From: Halobacteriovorax sp.
GTDB taxonomy: Bacteria > Bdellovibrionota > Bacteriovoracia > Bacteriovoracales > Bacteriovoracaceae
Length of the DNA stretch: 64,000 nucleotides
Direction of reading: 5' to 3'
NCBI GenBank assembly: GCA_020048985.1
Contig: JAIFLR010000076.1
Coordinates: 1-64,000 of the forward strand
Shown here: positions 17,603 to 25,961 of the stretch, one piece after another
Numbering within the stretch: the first letter of the stretch is position 1
Layout: every line of letters starts with the position of its first letter
Translations under genes and position numbers: made by a program
The notes under the pieces: model-generated
What the model saw: only the letters and a program-made list of their open reading frames with translations
What the model was told of the DNA's origin: nothing
Databases searched by the model: none

Positions 17603-20463
17603 AAATTCTTATTGCCTGTACTATCTTAGTTAATATTGCCTTCGCCCAGAAATTGGATGATCGCAGAAAGCAGATCCTGGCCATTGTTGAGGATGAGTTG
17701 GATGAAGTTACCAAACTGGCAAAACAAGAGGACTTCAGGTCCCCTGATACGCTTTTAAGAATATCTGAATTAAACCTTGAAAAGGCAAGACTTTGGCGTG
17801 AAACAGAGAATGAGCAATACCTCGCTCTACCAGCAGAAGAAAGACGGACAGTAAATAAGAGTGATTATTTCAAACGTTCTTCGCAGTATTTTGATGTTGC
17901 TAATGATTCTGCTGAAACAGTCGTTAAACGTTTTCCTAACTATAAAGCGATTGGTGAAGTTTATTACATCTTAGCCTACAACTACAAGGAATTAGGTCGC
18001 CACGAATTGGCCCAAAAGTATTTCCAACTGTCAGATAAAAAATCATCGCCTTCATCTAAAATTGCTGTCAAATCTAAAACGGCTCAAGCTGATTACTATT
18101 TTAATGCTCACAAATACAAAGAAGCGGTTCCTCTTTATGAAACGTCACTAAGTAAGACTAATGAAAAATGGTGGACTAAAGATGCGTTCAATCTTGCATG
18201 GTGCTACTACAGAACAATGAACTACGACAAGGCGATAAGTCTGATGCGTGAGATTCACAAGAAAAGCTCTAATAATAAGTTCATAGATATGAGAGGGCAA
18301 GTCGAGCGTGATATTGGCGTTTTTTACGTAGATTCAGGTCGCATGAATGATGCTGTGAAGTTCTATGAGTCATTGGGGATGAATTACACAGAGCAATTCA
18401 TCAAGATTGCAAGTGCCATCACTACTCAAGGGCGCTTCTCGCAAGCTGAAAGTTTACTAGAACAAGCGGCTAAGTATGAAAAAAACCGGGACCGCCAAAT
18501 TGAAATTTTTATGGCCCAGCTGGATCTTTTTGATAAATACAATAAAGTGAATGAGCATCTTGAAGTAAGTGGTAAATTGATGAAACTTCATGCTGATAAA
18601 CCACTGAATGAAGATCAAGTGAAGCGTCTTTCTTACCACGTAAACAAAAAGGCTGCCGAACTTCAAAAAGTTACAGCTTCGGACGTCTATAAGCAGGTGC
18701 CTAAAGTCCAAAAATTAAAATCGACTCAGGCGATCACTTATTTCGAATATGCAGCACAGTTAGATCCTAAGGGCAGATCAGAGAAGATCTTTTTTCAAGG
18801 CGAAACGGCATACGCTGCTGGCGACTACGATAAAGCCATTAGTCTGTACCTTTTGTCATTTGACAGTGCTAAAGCCGTTAATGATAAGAAGATAGTCTCC
18901 CAGAGTCTTGAAGGTATGCTTTCGTCACTAGGACAAGATTCATTAAGTAAGAAGACTGCCGAAAATTTCTATCTCCCTGTTTATACGCGATACCTGTCTG
19001 TTGACAAAAAATCAGACAGAGCTAATTCCATCTTTGTGAAGTTATTTAACACTCAGTTTGGGAGTGGTGATGTTCCTGCAGCCGAAATTACCTTGGCTTC
19101 GTTTGCGGAAAACTTTCCTGGAGATTTTAAAACTCAAGAAGGGATGCTGGCCAAAATCATGGAGCATTACCGAGAGAAGAAAAACTATCTTAAGGTTAAG
19201 ACATACGTTGCTGATATCAACGATGGAAAATTCAAAGTCTCAAAGAAATATGCAGATGCCTTAAGAACTTTAATGACAAAAATCCAGATTGAGGGAGTAC
19301 AGCAGTCTCTTGAGAAAGGTCATAAAGATGTCGCTTTGAAGGGATATCACAAAATTTATGAAAGTCCTGACAGCACACCTAAGGCAAAAGTTAACGCAGC
19401 CTACAACTTATCCGCACTTTATTATGAATTAGGTAACTCTAATCAGAGCTATCAGTGGGGAGTCACAGCAGTGACTGAAATGGATGCATCAGATGTGGTT
19501 AAATTTTCAGACTCATATCTTTCCATCTCGGCTGGCCTATTTTTAAAACAAAACTTCAATCAGTCCTCTGATTTATCCTACAGAGTCTTGATAAAGTTAT
19601 GCAAAGAGAACTCTTCCAATAAAAACATCGCTTTCAAAAATGCTGCCTTTATTGCTTTAGCAAATGGTCAGCTGGATAAAGCTTTGGAAATTAAGGAATA
19701 CGGAAAGTCATGCCTCATTCCTGATACTGTGATCACAGAAGTTACAGTTGAGCTAATAAAAGATCTAGGCAAAGCTAAAAAATGGGAGCAGTTTGAAGCG
19801 CAGGTGGTTGAACTTGAGAAAAATTCAAAAAACTATCCCAATCTTATCAAACCCTATGAAGATCTACGCAAAGTTTATTTGAATATTGGTGATACCAATA
19901 AAGTTAAAGAAATTGAGGAAAAACAAAACAAGTTTTATACTCAAGCTAAAAGTCAAAAACTTGATATTCCCGTAGAAGCGCTAGATCTCATGGCATGGAA
20001 AATGCTGGGGATTTTGGCCGAAAGAAAACAAAAATTAGACCAGGTTGTCCTCAAGTTTCCTGAAAATGAATTTAATGCTGCTGTTAAAACTAAATTGCAA
20101 ATCCTGGATCAGATGACTGTTCAAGTTAATGTGATTCAGAAAATTGGATCAGGTAAGGGCATTGTTGACGCTTACAAATACGTAATTGAAGCTTACGAGA
20201 GTTTTGGAACTTCGCTCAAAGGGTTTTCTCCTGAAGGCAAGTCTCCCGAGTACGTAGCAAGCTTTCAGAAAGCAATGGCCGATGTTTATAATCCTATCCT
20301 TGCGAATGCTCGTAAACACCGAGCAGAAATCAAAAAACTGGTAATTGAAAATAAAATATTAAGTTTATCCAATTTTTCAGTCCTGCTTGAATCTCAGGAT
20401 CGTTATAAGAGATATCTTACATCCAAACAAGCTATCCTGATGGATCGTGGAGGTAAAAGATGA
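17596..20463 (+). CDS. Large periplasmic TPR protein (GltD/AgmU-like role)
   Basis: A 955-residue protein with a signal peptide (MLKILIACTILVNIAFA-QK) followed by TPR-type helical repeats over most of its length. Clear examples are AIGEVYYILAYNYKELGRHE, KEAVPLYETSL and FNLAWCYYRTMNYDKAISLM. Size and architecture are like the large TPR scaffold of Agl/Glt gliding machines. It starts inside the end of the previous gene and ends in a 4-base ATGA overlap with the lipoprotein gene that follows, so it sits in the middle of a tightly coupled operon. Confidence 0.75.
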   Translation: MLKILIACTILVNIAFAQKLDDRRKQILAIVEDELDEVTKLAKQEDFRSPDTLLRISELNLEKARLWRETENEQYLALPAEERRTVNKSDYFKRSSQYFDVANDSAETVVKRFPNYKAIGEVYYILAYNYKELGRHELAQKYFQLSDKKSSPSSKIAVKSKTAQADYYFNAHKYKEAVPLYETSLSKTNEKWWTKDAFNLAWCYYRTMNYDKAISLMREIHKKSSNNKFIDMRGQVERDIGVFYVDSGRMNDAVKFYESLGMNYTEQFIKIASAITTQGRFSQAESLLEQAAKYEKNRDRQIEIFMAQLDLFDKYNKVNEHLEVSGKLMKLHADKPLNEDQVKRLSYHVNKKAAELQKVTASDVYKQVPKVQKLKSTQAITYFEYAAQLDPKGRSEKIFFQGETAYAAGDYDKAISLYLLSFDSAKAVNDKKIVSQSLEGMLSSLGQDSLSKKTAENFYLPVYTRYLSVDKKSDRANSIFVKLFNTQFGSGDVPAAEITLASFAENFPGDFKTQEGMLAKIMEHYREKKNYLKVKTYVADINDGKFKVSKKYADALRTLMTKIQIEGVQQSLEKGHKDVALKGYHKIYESPDSTPKAKVNAAYNLSALYYELGNSNQSYQWGVTAVTEMDASDVVKFSDSYLSISAGLFLKQNFNQSSDLSYRVLIKLCKENSSNKNIAFKNAAFIALANGQLDKALEIKEYGKSCLIPDTVITEVTVELIKDLGKAKKWEQFEAQVVELEKNSKNYPNLIKPYEDLRKVYLNIGDTNKVKEIEEKQNKFYTQAKSQKLDIPVEALDLMAWKMLGILAERKQKLDQVVLKFPENEFNAAVKTKLQILDQMTVQVNVIQKIGSGKGIVDAYKYVIEAYESFGTSLKGFSPEGKSPEYVASFQKAMADVYNPILANARKHRAEIKKLVIENKILSLSNFSVLLESQDRYKRYLTSKQAILMDRGGKR

Positions 20464-21365
20464 AAATACCAAACCTTCTGGTATTCATTTTGTTAGCAAG
20501 TTGCTCTTCAGGTAAAGTGTCAAAAGACAATAAACCCGAAAATGCTTCATCTGAGGTCTCTCAATCTTCTTTTAAAAAAGAGAAAGTACTCACTTCAAGC
20601 GAAGTTAAGGATTATTACATTGATGGTCAGAAAACTTTCAATCCTGCTCTACAGGACGAAACGATTGACCGTAATTCAAATGAAGAAATTTCCGGCCTTG
20701 CAGATTCTAAAGATCCCCTCATCGACATTGCTGTGAAATGTTCTAAAAAAGACTTCGAAAAAGCTTTCTCTGTTGCTGATAAAATATTTAATCGGTACCA
20801 GAAAATTCCTGCATACTGGAATTTGATTGCCAATTGTCATCTTAATCAGGGATCCAGTCGTAAGGCGCTGCTGTTTTACAATAAATCCTTAGAAGTTAGT
20901 CCTGGCTACGTCCCAGCATTAAATAACATTGGTGTTTTGTATTCTCGCCAGGGAGAGGATCAAAAAGCACTGGTTGCTTTTGAAAAGGCTAATAGACAGT
21001 CACGTTTTGCAAAAACGCCTCGTTATAATCTGGCCCGTCTCTATTTGCGCTATGGATTGGCAGAGTTGGCCCTCCCACTTTTTCAGGGTCTTCTTAATGA
21101 ATCTACGAATGACATTGATTTACTAAATGCTGTTGGAAATTGTTATTTTTTAACATCTGATTACCAGCAAGCGGCTGCTCACTTTAGTCGAATTCCAAGC
21201 TCGCATCTTTCACATGCAGAGGTAGGACTGAATTTTGCAGTTACTCTCAATAAACTTGGGAAAACTCAACAAGCACAGGATATTTTTTCTGACATAGACA
21301 AGCCTAAATCACAGGCCTTAAACGAATATTATTCGACTGTTGCTAGTCAGCTAGGGGTTCAGTAA
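20460..21365 (+). CDS. TPR lipoprotein (GltE/AglT-like)
   Basis: A 301-residue lipoprotein: the signal ends in LLASC with the lipidated Cys at about residue 15, then a Ser/Lys-rich linker, then at least four TPR units (residues about 95-290), including YWNLIANCHLNQGSSRKALL and YVPALNNIGVLYSRQGEDQKA. A TPR lipoprotein is a standard part of Agl/Glt clusters, where it is anchored to the outer membrane. AGGT lies just before the ATG, which overlaps the previous gene by 4 bases. The stop overlaps the next ATG by one base (TAATG). Confidence 0.78.
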   Translation: MKIPNLLVFILLASCSSGKVSKDNKPENASSEVSQSSFKKEKVLTSSEVKDYYIDGQKTFNPALQDETIDRNSNEEISGLADSKDPLIDIAVKCSKKDFEKAFSVADKIFNRYQKIPAYWNLIANCHLNQGSSRKALLFYNKSLEVSPGYVPALNNIGVLYSRQGEDQKALVAFEKANRQSRFAKTPRYNLARLYLRYGLAELALPLFQGLLNESTNDIDLLNAVGNCYFLTSDYQQAAAHFSRIPSSHLSHAEVGLNFAVTLNKLGKTQQAQDIFSDIDKPKSQALNEYYSTVASQLGVQ

Positions 21366-21613
21366 TGAAAGCCATATTTCTTTTAATCTTATTCTTTTCT
21401 ATTAATGCTTTTGCTCAAGACAAAAACAATGTTCGTTATGAGTACAAAAAATTTGAGAAATTTGATTTTGATGAGATTGGGGTTGAAGGTGAAGCAGGAG
21501 CTCCGGGAGACATTTCTGTTTCTCCCAGACTTAGAAATGAATTTAAAAACAAATTACCAGAAAGAGTAGATTTTAATAAAGAAATGAAAAAAGCAATAGA
21601 TGGTATTCGCTAG
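21365..21613 (+). CDS. Small secreted protein of the Glt-like cluster
   Basis: An 82-residue protein with a signal peptide (ending INAFA-Q). The mature part of about 64 residues is charged, with aromatic-rich YEYKKFEKFDFDEIG, then GEAGAPGDISV, then a basic helix. Its place between the TPR lipoprotein and the FHA protein, with TAATG overlap upstream, makes a structural or adaptor role in the envelope complex likely. I recall similar short proteins next to TolQ/TolR-Glt genes but cannot name the family with confidence. Confidence 0.65.
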   Translation: MKAIFLLILFFSINAFAQDKNNVRYEYKKFEKFDFDEIGVEGEAGAPGDISVSPRLRNEFKNKLPERVDFNKEMKKAIDGIR

Positions 21614-21622
21614 GAGTTACTG

Positions 21623-23647
21623 ATGGAAGCCCAGAGAGATGTCCAGGGTCAGATGTTTGAATTAAAACCGCTTAACCAGGCCGCCAAGGTCCAGGGTGGT
21701 GTTTTTTCAAAAGGACGAATTTTACTCGGACGCACTGAAAGTTGTGATCTTGTTATCAACAATGATGCTATCTCTGCCGTTCACGCGGTAATTGAGATCT
21801 TTGAAAACAGGGCCTTGATCTACGATATGAATTCCACCAACGGAACTTATGTTAAAGATGAGAAAGTCATCAAAGCTGAATTAAAAGTGGGGGACGTCTT
21901 TCGTCTCGCCAATATTGAGTTTGCCTTTCTTAAGTACGATGTAAAAGATAGTTTACCTCCGGTGCTAGATACTCTAGAGCCGGGGCATGGTTCTGCATCT
22001 GTAAAACTTCCACCTACATTGCCGGAAGAAGTGACTGCCCGAAGACAACTTCCTAAGGGGTCTCCGGCAGTTTCGGATGTCTTGCCTTCTATCGTTTACC
22101 CTCTTGCTTCTGACCCGAAAGCTGAATTTAGTGAGTACATCTTCGAAGATAAACAAGATTTGTACCCCATCTTTAAATATGAATCCACTAAGCAAGCCGT
22201 TGAGGTTATTGTTCTATTTAAAGATCAGGTCTTTAGTGTTGATTACCTTCCAGAGGCAAAATCGACATATTATATTTCAGGTATTATTTCTGCGAAAGAT
22301 GAAGTTGAATTTCCTTATCTTGGAAAGACGGACAGATTTCCATTCGTTGATATTCATAATGGGCATACGACTGTCCATACAATCCCTGGTTTTGGTGTAT
22401 TCCACCTGAGTGATAAGAAAAAAGACACCGGACATCAAGGTGCTGTGATTGACCTACAAGGCCAAGATCTTGTTCGGTTACATAAAGGTGACTTACAGAT
22501 TTTTGTTCGTAATGTTCAGGCCCCTCCTCAAGTTTTACCTGCGCCTATTTTGAAAAGAGATGCACTTTTTCAAAAATATCTTTTGTTGTTTTTATCATTC
22601 GTCGTTTTGATTTCAGTAGGAATGAATCTTGTAGTTTTACCTGAAAAACCCAAGGAAGACGAGTTAGCCCCTGAGCGCCTGGCAACGATTCTCTACAAGC
22701 AGCCCTTATTTGTGAATAAAAATATCTCAGTTGCTAAGACGGAGAAGGCGCCTCCCATTGCCCAAAAAGCACCTGCCAAAGTTGCCGTTGCTAAAGACGC
22801 TCCAAAAGAAAATCAGCCTGTAATCAAGAAACCAGATGTCGTCACTACTAAAGATCAAAGTAAAAAGCCTGATCCTGGTAAAAAAACGGCGACAGAAAAG
22901 AAAGTTGTTAAACAAGGCACTGAACCAGTAACTAAACCTACAAATCAGGTTGCTTCACCAGTTCCTTCAGCAGTGAGTGCAAGTAAAAGCGCTTCTACTA
23001 GTGGACCATCAGCTTTTTCACCTACGAATACAAAATCTGTTGGTCACGTTGAAGTCTACAAATCGGCTGACTTTTCTTCCACTGTTAGTTCACTTGTGGC
23101 CAAGGGTGGTTCACTCTCTGGCGTTCAAACAAAATCTGCCTCAGGTGGTGGTGGAGAATTTACGGGGAGCGTCTCTGGTGTCAGCACTGGATCTGGATCC
23201 GTTAAAACGGCTGGAATTCAAACCAATCAGGGAAGTTTAGTGGGTGCTACGACAGGTGTTCTTGGTGACTCTAAGGGTGCCGAAGGTCTTTCGGCCAAGA
23301 AGGCTATTTACACAGCTGGAATTCCCTCAGAAACAGTTGTTCTTGGTTCTATGGATCCTGATGTCATTCGCAGAATTCTTCTCGATCATCTTCCACAATT
23401 CAGATACTGCTACCAAAAAGAGCTTGAAAGGGCCGCTTCAGAAGTTTCAGGGATTATCAAATTGGATTTTACCATTGGTGCTTCGGGACACGTTTCAGGA
23501 GCCGGCGTTGACAGTGCCTCGGGACTTCCAGTTGATGTTAAGAAATGTGTCGTGGGAGTTTTGAAAGGGATTACATTTCCAGAGCCGATGGGTGGGGGAT
23601 CAGTGGGAGTTAAACAACCAATGAACTTCTACTCTAAGAGACTGTAG
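21623..23647 (+). CDS. FHA-domain protein with AgmX/PglI (TonB-like) C-terminus, GltG-like
   Basis: A 674-residue protein. Residues about 25-105 are an FHA domain (GRTESCDLV, the S...H pair in SAVHAVIEI, and DMNSTNGTYV), expected in the cytoplasm for binding phosphothreonine. A single membrane segment follows at about residues 317-337. After it comes a long Lys/Pro/Ser/Gly-rich periplasmic linker, then a C-terminal domain of the AgmX/PglI type (RYCYQKEL ... GIIKLDFTIGASGHVSGA ... ITFPEP, about residues 580-670). The architecture matches GltG of the Myxococcus gliding machine, which links motor, inner membrane and outer-membrane parts. AGGAG precedes the start. Confidence 0.87.
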   Translation: MEAQRDVQGQMFELKPLNQAAKVQGGVFSKGRILLGRTESCDLVINNDAISAVHAVIEIFENRALIYDMNSTNGTYVKDEKVIKAELKVGDVFRLANIEFAFLKYDVKDSLPPVLDTLEPGHGSASVKLPPTLPEEVTARRQLPKGSPAVSDVLPSIVYPLASDPKAEFSEYIFEDKQDLYPIFKYESTKQAVEVIVLFKDQVFSVDYLPEAKSTYYISGIISAKDEVEFPYLGKTDRFPFVDIHNGHTTVHTIPGFGVFHLSDKKKDTGHQGAVIDLQGQDLVRLHKGDLQIFVRNVQAPPQVLPAPILKRDALFQKYLLLFLSFVVLISVGMNLVVLPEKPKEDELAPERLATILYKQPLFVNKNISVAKTEKAPPIAQKAPAKVAVAKDAPKENQPVIKKPDVVTTKDQSKKPDPGKKTATEKKVVKQGTEPVTKPTNQVASPVPSAVSASKSASTSGPSAFSPTNTKSVGHVEVYKSADFSSTVSSLVAKGGSLSGVQTKSASGGGGEFTGSVSGVSTGSGSVKTAGIQTNQGSLVGATTGVLGDSKGAEGLSAKKAIYTAGIPSETVVLGSMDPDVIRRILLDHLPQFRYCYQKELERAASEVSGIIKLDFTIGASGHVSGAGVDSASGLPVDVKKCVVGVLKGITFPEPMGGGSVGVKQPMNFYSKRL

Positions 23648-23670
23648 TAAATAAGAAGTGAAAGAAAAAA

Positions 23671-23696
23671 GGAAATTAAGCAGAAGCTTAATTTCC
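23671..23696 (-). terminator. Intrinsic terminator of the TolQ/TolR motor operon
   Basis: A perfect 11-base stem (GGAAATTAAGC / GCTTAATTTCC) with a four-base loop. On the minus strand it is followed by TTTTTTCTTTC. It overlaps the stop codon of the last motor gene. On the plus strand the following bases are not T-rich, so it terminates the GltG-like gene less well. Confidence 0.85.
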
Positions 23697-24206
23697 TTCG
23701 GCGAGAACGATAAATTTAAATTCTTTAAAACCTGCAGCAGCACATGTGTACATCACTCGCTTGAGATAACTATACTTCAAGCTTTTATCAACTACCAAGT
23801 TAGCCACCCCCGAAAATGCCTTCGCATCCGGTGATAACTTTCCAGAAAGTTTGATTGTTTCTTTGATTTTAACTAGCTCGTTATAAAGTGGAATGATTCG
23901 TCTTCCACCTTCATCGAATAGTTGTGCGGAGTCAGTTGTTTCGGTATTTATGATTTCTTTGTCATCAATCCAGATTTGGCTCTTAGAAACTTGAATGTTT
24001 ACACCAAAAGTATTGAGTGACTCTGAGTTTGATCTTGGAAGTTCAATTTCTTTAGGAACGTTGATGACAACCCCAGAGGAGTTATAACTTTGAAGCAAGA
24101 AAACCATCATGATGGTTAAAATATCGAGGAGTGAGGTGATATCAATGTCAAAAGCACCTCCGCTCTTACTTCTTCTTCTGCTTTTCATCGATCTGCTTCT
24201 GGCCAT
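23688..24206 (-). CDS. ExbD/TolR-family motor protein (AglS/AglQ-like)
   Basis: A 172-residue protein with a basic N-terminus, then one membrane helix (IDITSLLDILTIMMVFLLQSY). This includes the Asp of the TSLLDILTIMMVF motif that carries protons in TolR/ExbD proteins. A periplasmic domain follows. GAGGA lies just before the ATG. It is the second TolR-type gene in the motor operon behind a TolQ gene, as in the AglR-AglQ-AglS motor that powers gliding. Confidence 0.85.
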   Translation of the reverse strand: MARSRSMKSRRRSKSGGAFDIDITSLLDILTIMMVFLLQSYNSSGVVINVPKEIELPRSNSESLNTFGVNIQVSKSQIWIDDKEIINTETTDSAQLFDEGGRRIIPLYNELVKIKETIKLSGKLSPDAKAFSGVANLVVDKSLKYSYLKRVMYTCAAAGFKEFKFIVLAEGN

Positions 24207-24214
24207 AAAATCCT

Positions 24215-24745
24215 CTAACTCATCAAATTGCTAAAGATAATTTTGCTGAAAAGCTCTTTGAGTTTTTCATCTACGCCTTCTTTATTAGGTCGATAGATTG
24301 CCTCGTCTGTCTTGTTCAACTTTCTAACCGCGTCCATGGCCTTTACAATTTCTTCGTAGGTAAGATCTCCAACCGGTTCGAAGAGAATAGAATTTTCTTC
24401 AACATGGTCTTTTTTAATCGCCACTAAAACAGTGTGAAGTTCTTCAAAATTGAAAAGTCCATCAGCTTGCCTGCGAAACGTTTGGATTGGTCTTGAAGGA
24501 AGGCCCTTGGAGAGAGTGATTTCATTGGTATTTAAAACCAAAGTTAAGGCCAATGGATCTTTTTCATTTTTAGGAGGTTCTGAGTCTGAAATGATAGGAA
24601 CATCACTTCCTACTTCTTGGATTTTTAAAAATGTCGCAGACATAAGAAGAAAGAAAATAAAGATAAAGATTGAGTCCATAATCGGAATCAAGTTTAACTT
24701 TTCTTCAGGCTTTTTTCTCTTTCGAGATGTTGGAACTTTTAGCAT
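24215..24745 (-). CDS. ExbD/TolR-family motor protein (AglQ/AglS-like)
   Basis: A 176-residue protein with the ExbD pattern: a basic Lys/Arg-rich start, then a membrane helix beginning LNLIPIMDSIFIFIFFLLMS with the conserved membrane Asp, then a periplasmic domain. The ATG at 24745 is chosen because AAGGA sits 7 bases upstream, just after the TolQ stop. A start at 24784 would overlap TolQ by 29 bases. Two different TolR paralogues with one TolQ is the hallmark of the Agl/Glt motor rather than of Tol-Pal. Confidence 0.85.
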   Translation of the reverse strand: MLKVPTSRKRKKPEEKLNLIPIMDSIFIFIFFLLMSATFLKIQEVGSDVPIISDSEPPKNEKDPLALTLVLNTNEITLSKGLPSRPIQTFRRQADGLFNFEELHTVLVAIKKDHVEENSILFEPVGDLTYEEIVKAMDAVRKLNKTDEAIYRPNKEGVDEKLKELFSKIIFSNLMS

Positions 24746-24755
24746 GTCGTCGTCC

Positions 24756-25397
24756 TTAGTCGTCGATAGCTTTTTTAGTACCAAGAATATCTTGAAGCTT
24801 CACAGAGAATTCATCTACTTCATTAATGATCTTTTCAGATTTAGCCATTAAAAAAGCGTGAATCATCATAATGGTAATAGCTGCTCCAAGACCAAGTGCA
24901 GTTGTGTTCATTGCGACGGCGATACCTTTAGCAAGAACTTCACCTTTTTGTGTCGGATCTGCTGCTGATACAGCAGAGAACGACATGATCAAACCTTGAA
25001 TTGTTCCAAGAAGACCAAAGAGAGTTGAAAGGTTTGCAGCAAGTGCGAGGTAGCCTAATCTCATTTCAATTTTAGGAATAACTTCCAGTGCAGTGGCATC
25101 AATCGCATTCTGGATTTGTTCAGGTGATTGATTGGCGCGTTTTAATCCACTCTTTAAAACTCTAGGAAGTGCAGCTGTTGAGCCAGAGCAAACACGAATA
25201 GCACCTTGAATATCATTGGAAAGAATATATCTCTGGAGCTCATTCATAAATGAAGGACCATCAACATCATACGTATAAGAAAGTTTTTTAAATCTTTCAA
25301 AAGCTACAGCGAGAGCAAATGCCCAAACTGCCAGAATCACATACATAAAAATTCCACCTTCAACGATGAAACTAATAAACCATTGGATAAATTCCAT
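24756..25397 (-). CDS. TolQ/ExbB/MotA-family motor protein (AglR-like)
   Basis: A 213-residue inner-membrane protein with three membrane segments in the TolQ layout: one near the N-terminus, a long cytoplasmic loop, and two near the C-terminus. The MotA/TolQ signature LAANLSTLFGLLGTIQGLIMSF and the following GIAVAMNTTALGLGAA are clear. It would form the proton channel with the two TolR proteins downstream. The ATG at 25397 has GGGGA 5 bases upstream; another ATG at 25412 adds only five residues. Confidence 0.9.
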   Translation of the reverse strand: MEFIQWFISFIVEGGIFMYVILAVWAFALAVAFERFKKLSYTYDVDGPSFMNELQRYILSNDIQGAIRVCSGSTAALPRVLKSGLKRANQSPEQIQNAIDATALEVIPKIEMRLGYLALAANLSTLFGLLGTIQGLIMSFSAVSAADPTQKGEVLAKGIAVAMNTTALGLGAAITIMMIHAFLMAKSEKIINEVDEFSVKLQDILGTKKAIDD

Positions 25398-25487
25398 AAC
25401 TTCCCCTTCCATGGACGAATAAAGATCTTTGATTAAGTATAAACGTAATTTGAAAGGGATAAAGGATTTTTCTGCTATACTAAATAA

Positions 25488-25514
25488 GTCAGGTAGCTTT
25501 TTATTCTACCTGAC
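25488..25514 (-). terminator. Terminator-like hairpin between a secreted-protein gene and the motor operon
   Basis: A perfect 9-base stem (GTCAGGTAG / CTACCTGAC) with a nine-base loop lies 9 bases beyond the stop at 25524. On the minus strand the trailing sequence TTATTTAG is only partly T-rich, so termination may be moderate. A TATACT element at 25436-25441 (minus strand) further on could serve the motor operon. Confidence 0.6.
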
Positions 25515-25523
25515 CGAATGACT

Positions 25524-25952
25524 CTAGAAATTACACTGAATGATTTGTTGCTGGAATGGAAAAGAGGTACTGACGATTCGTCCCTCTTCATCAATTGTCA
25601 CTTTGACGTTTTCAGCTGTTGAAAAATACTCAAAGTCTTTAACTTGTCTGAGATTTTTATCTAAATGGAGATTTGTGACCGTTAAATCCTTGTCAAGTTT
25701 GACCTTGATCCCTCGCTCAATATCGCGCCCATCTAGGGAGAGCTGAACTCGGGCAGAATAACCAGGGTTCCCAAAACTATCTTCTTCCAGAAGATTTTTA
25801 ACCTTCTCAACTTTAAATTTACAGACTGTTTTTACTCCGTTCACCATTATGTTGGTTTTTAGTGAGCCTTTGAGCATCAGAGTGCCTTGAATTTCATTCG
25901 CCAGTGCCCCTACCGAGATCAAAGAGAGAAAGAGAACTAATTGCTTTTTCAT
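25524..25952 (-). CDS. Small secreted protein of unknown function
   Basis: A 142-residue protein with a signal peptide (MKKQLVLFLSLISVGALA-NE). The mature part is probably all beta, with two cysteines (in TVCKF and at IIQCNF). AAGGG precedes the ATG, 9 bases after the stop of the protein-glutaminase-like gene, so the two are likely cotranscribed. No family recognised. A role as partner, immunity or pro-protein for the upstream enzyme is possible but unsupported. Confidence 0.65.
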   Translation of the reverse strand: MKKQLVLFLSLISVGALANEIQGTLMLKGSLKTNIMVNGVKTVCKFKVEKVKNLLEEDSFGNPGYSARVQLSLDGRDIERGIKVKLDKDLTVTNLHLDKNLRQVKDFEYFSTAENVKVTIDEEGRIVSTSFPFQQQIIQCNF

Positions 25953-25961
25953 ATATGACCC

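Noticed and set aside
24745-24784. Longer start of the first TolR-type gene overlapping tolQ by 29 bases
   Set aside because: A well-spaced AAGGA precedes the ATG at 24745 just after the tolQ stop.
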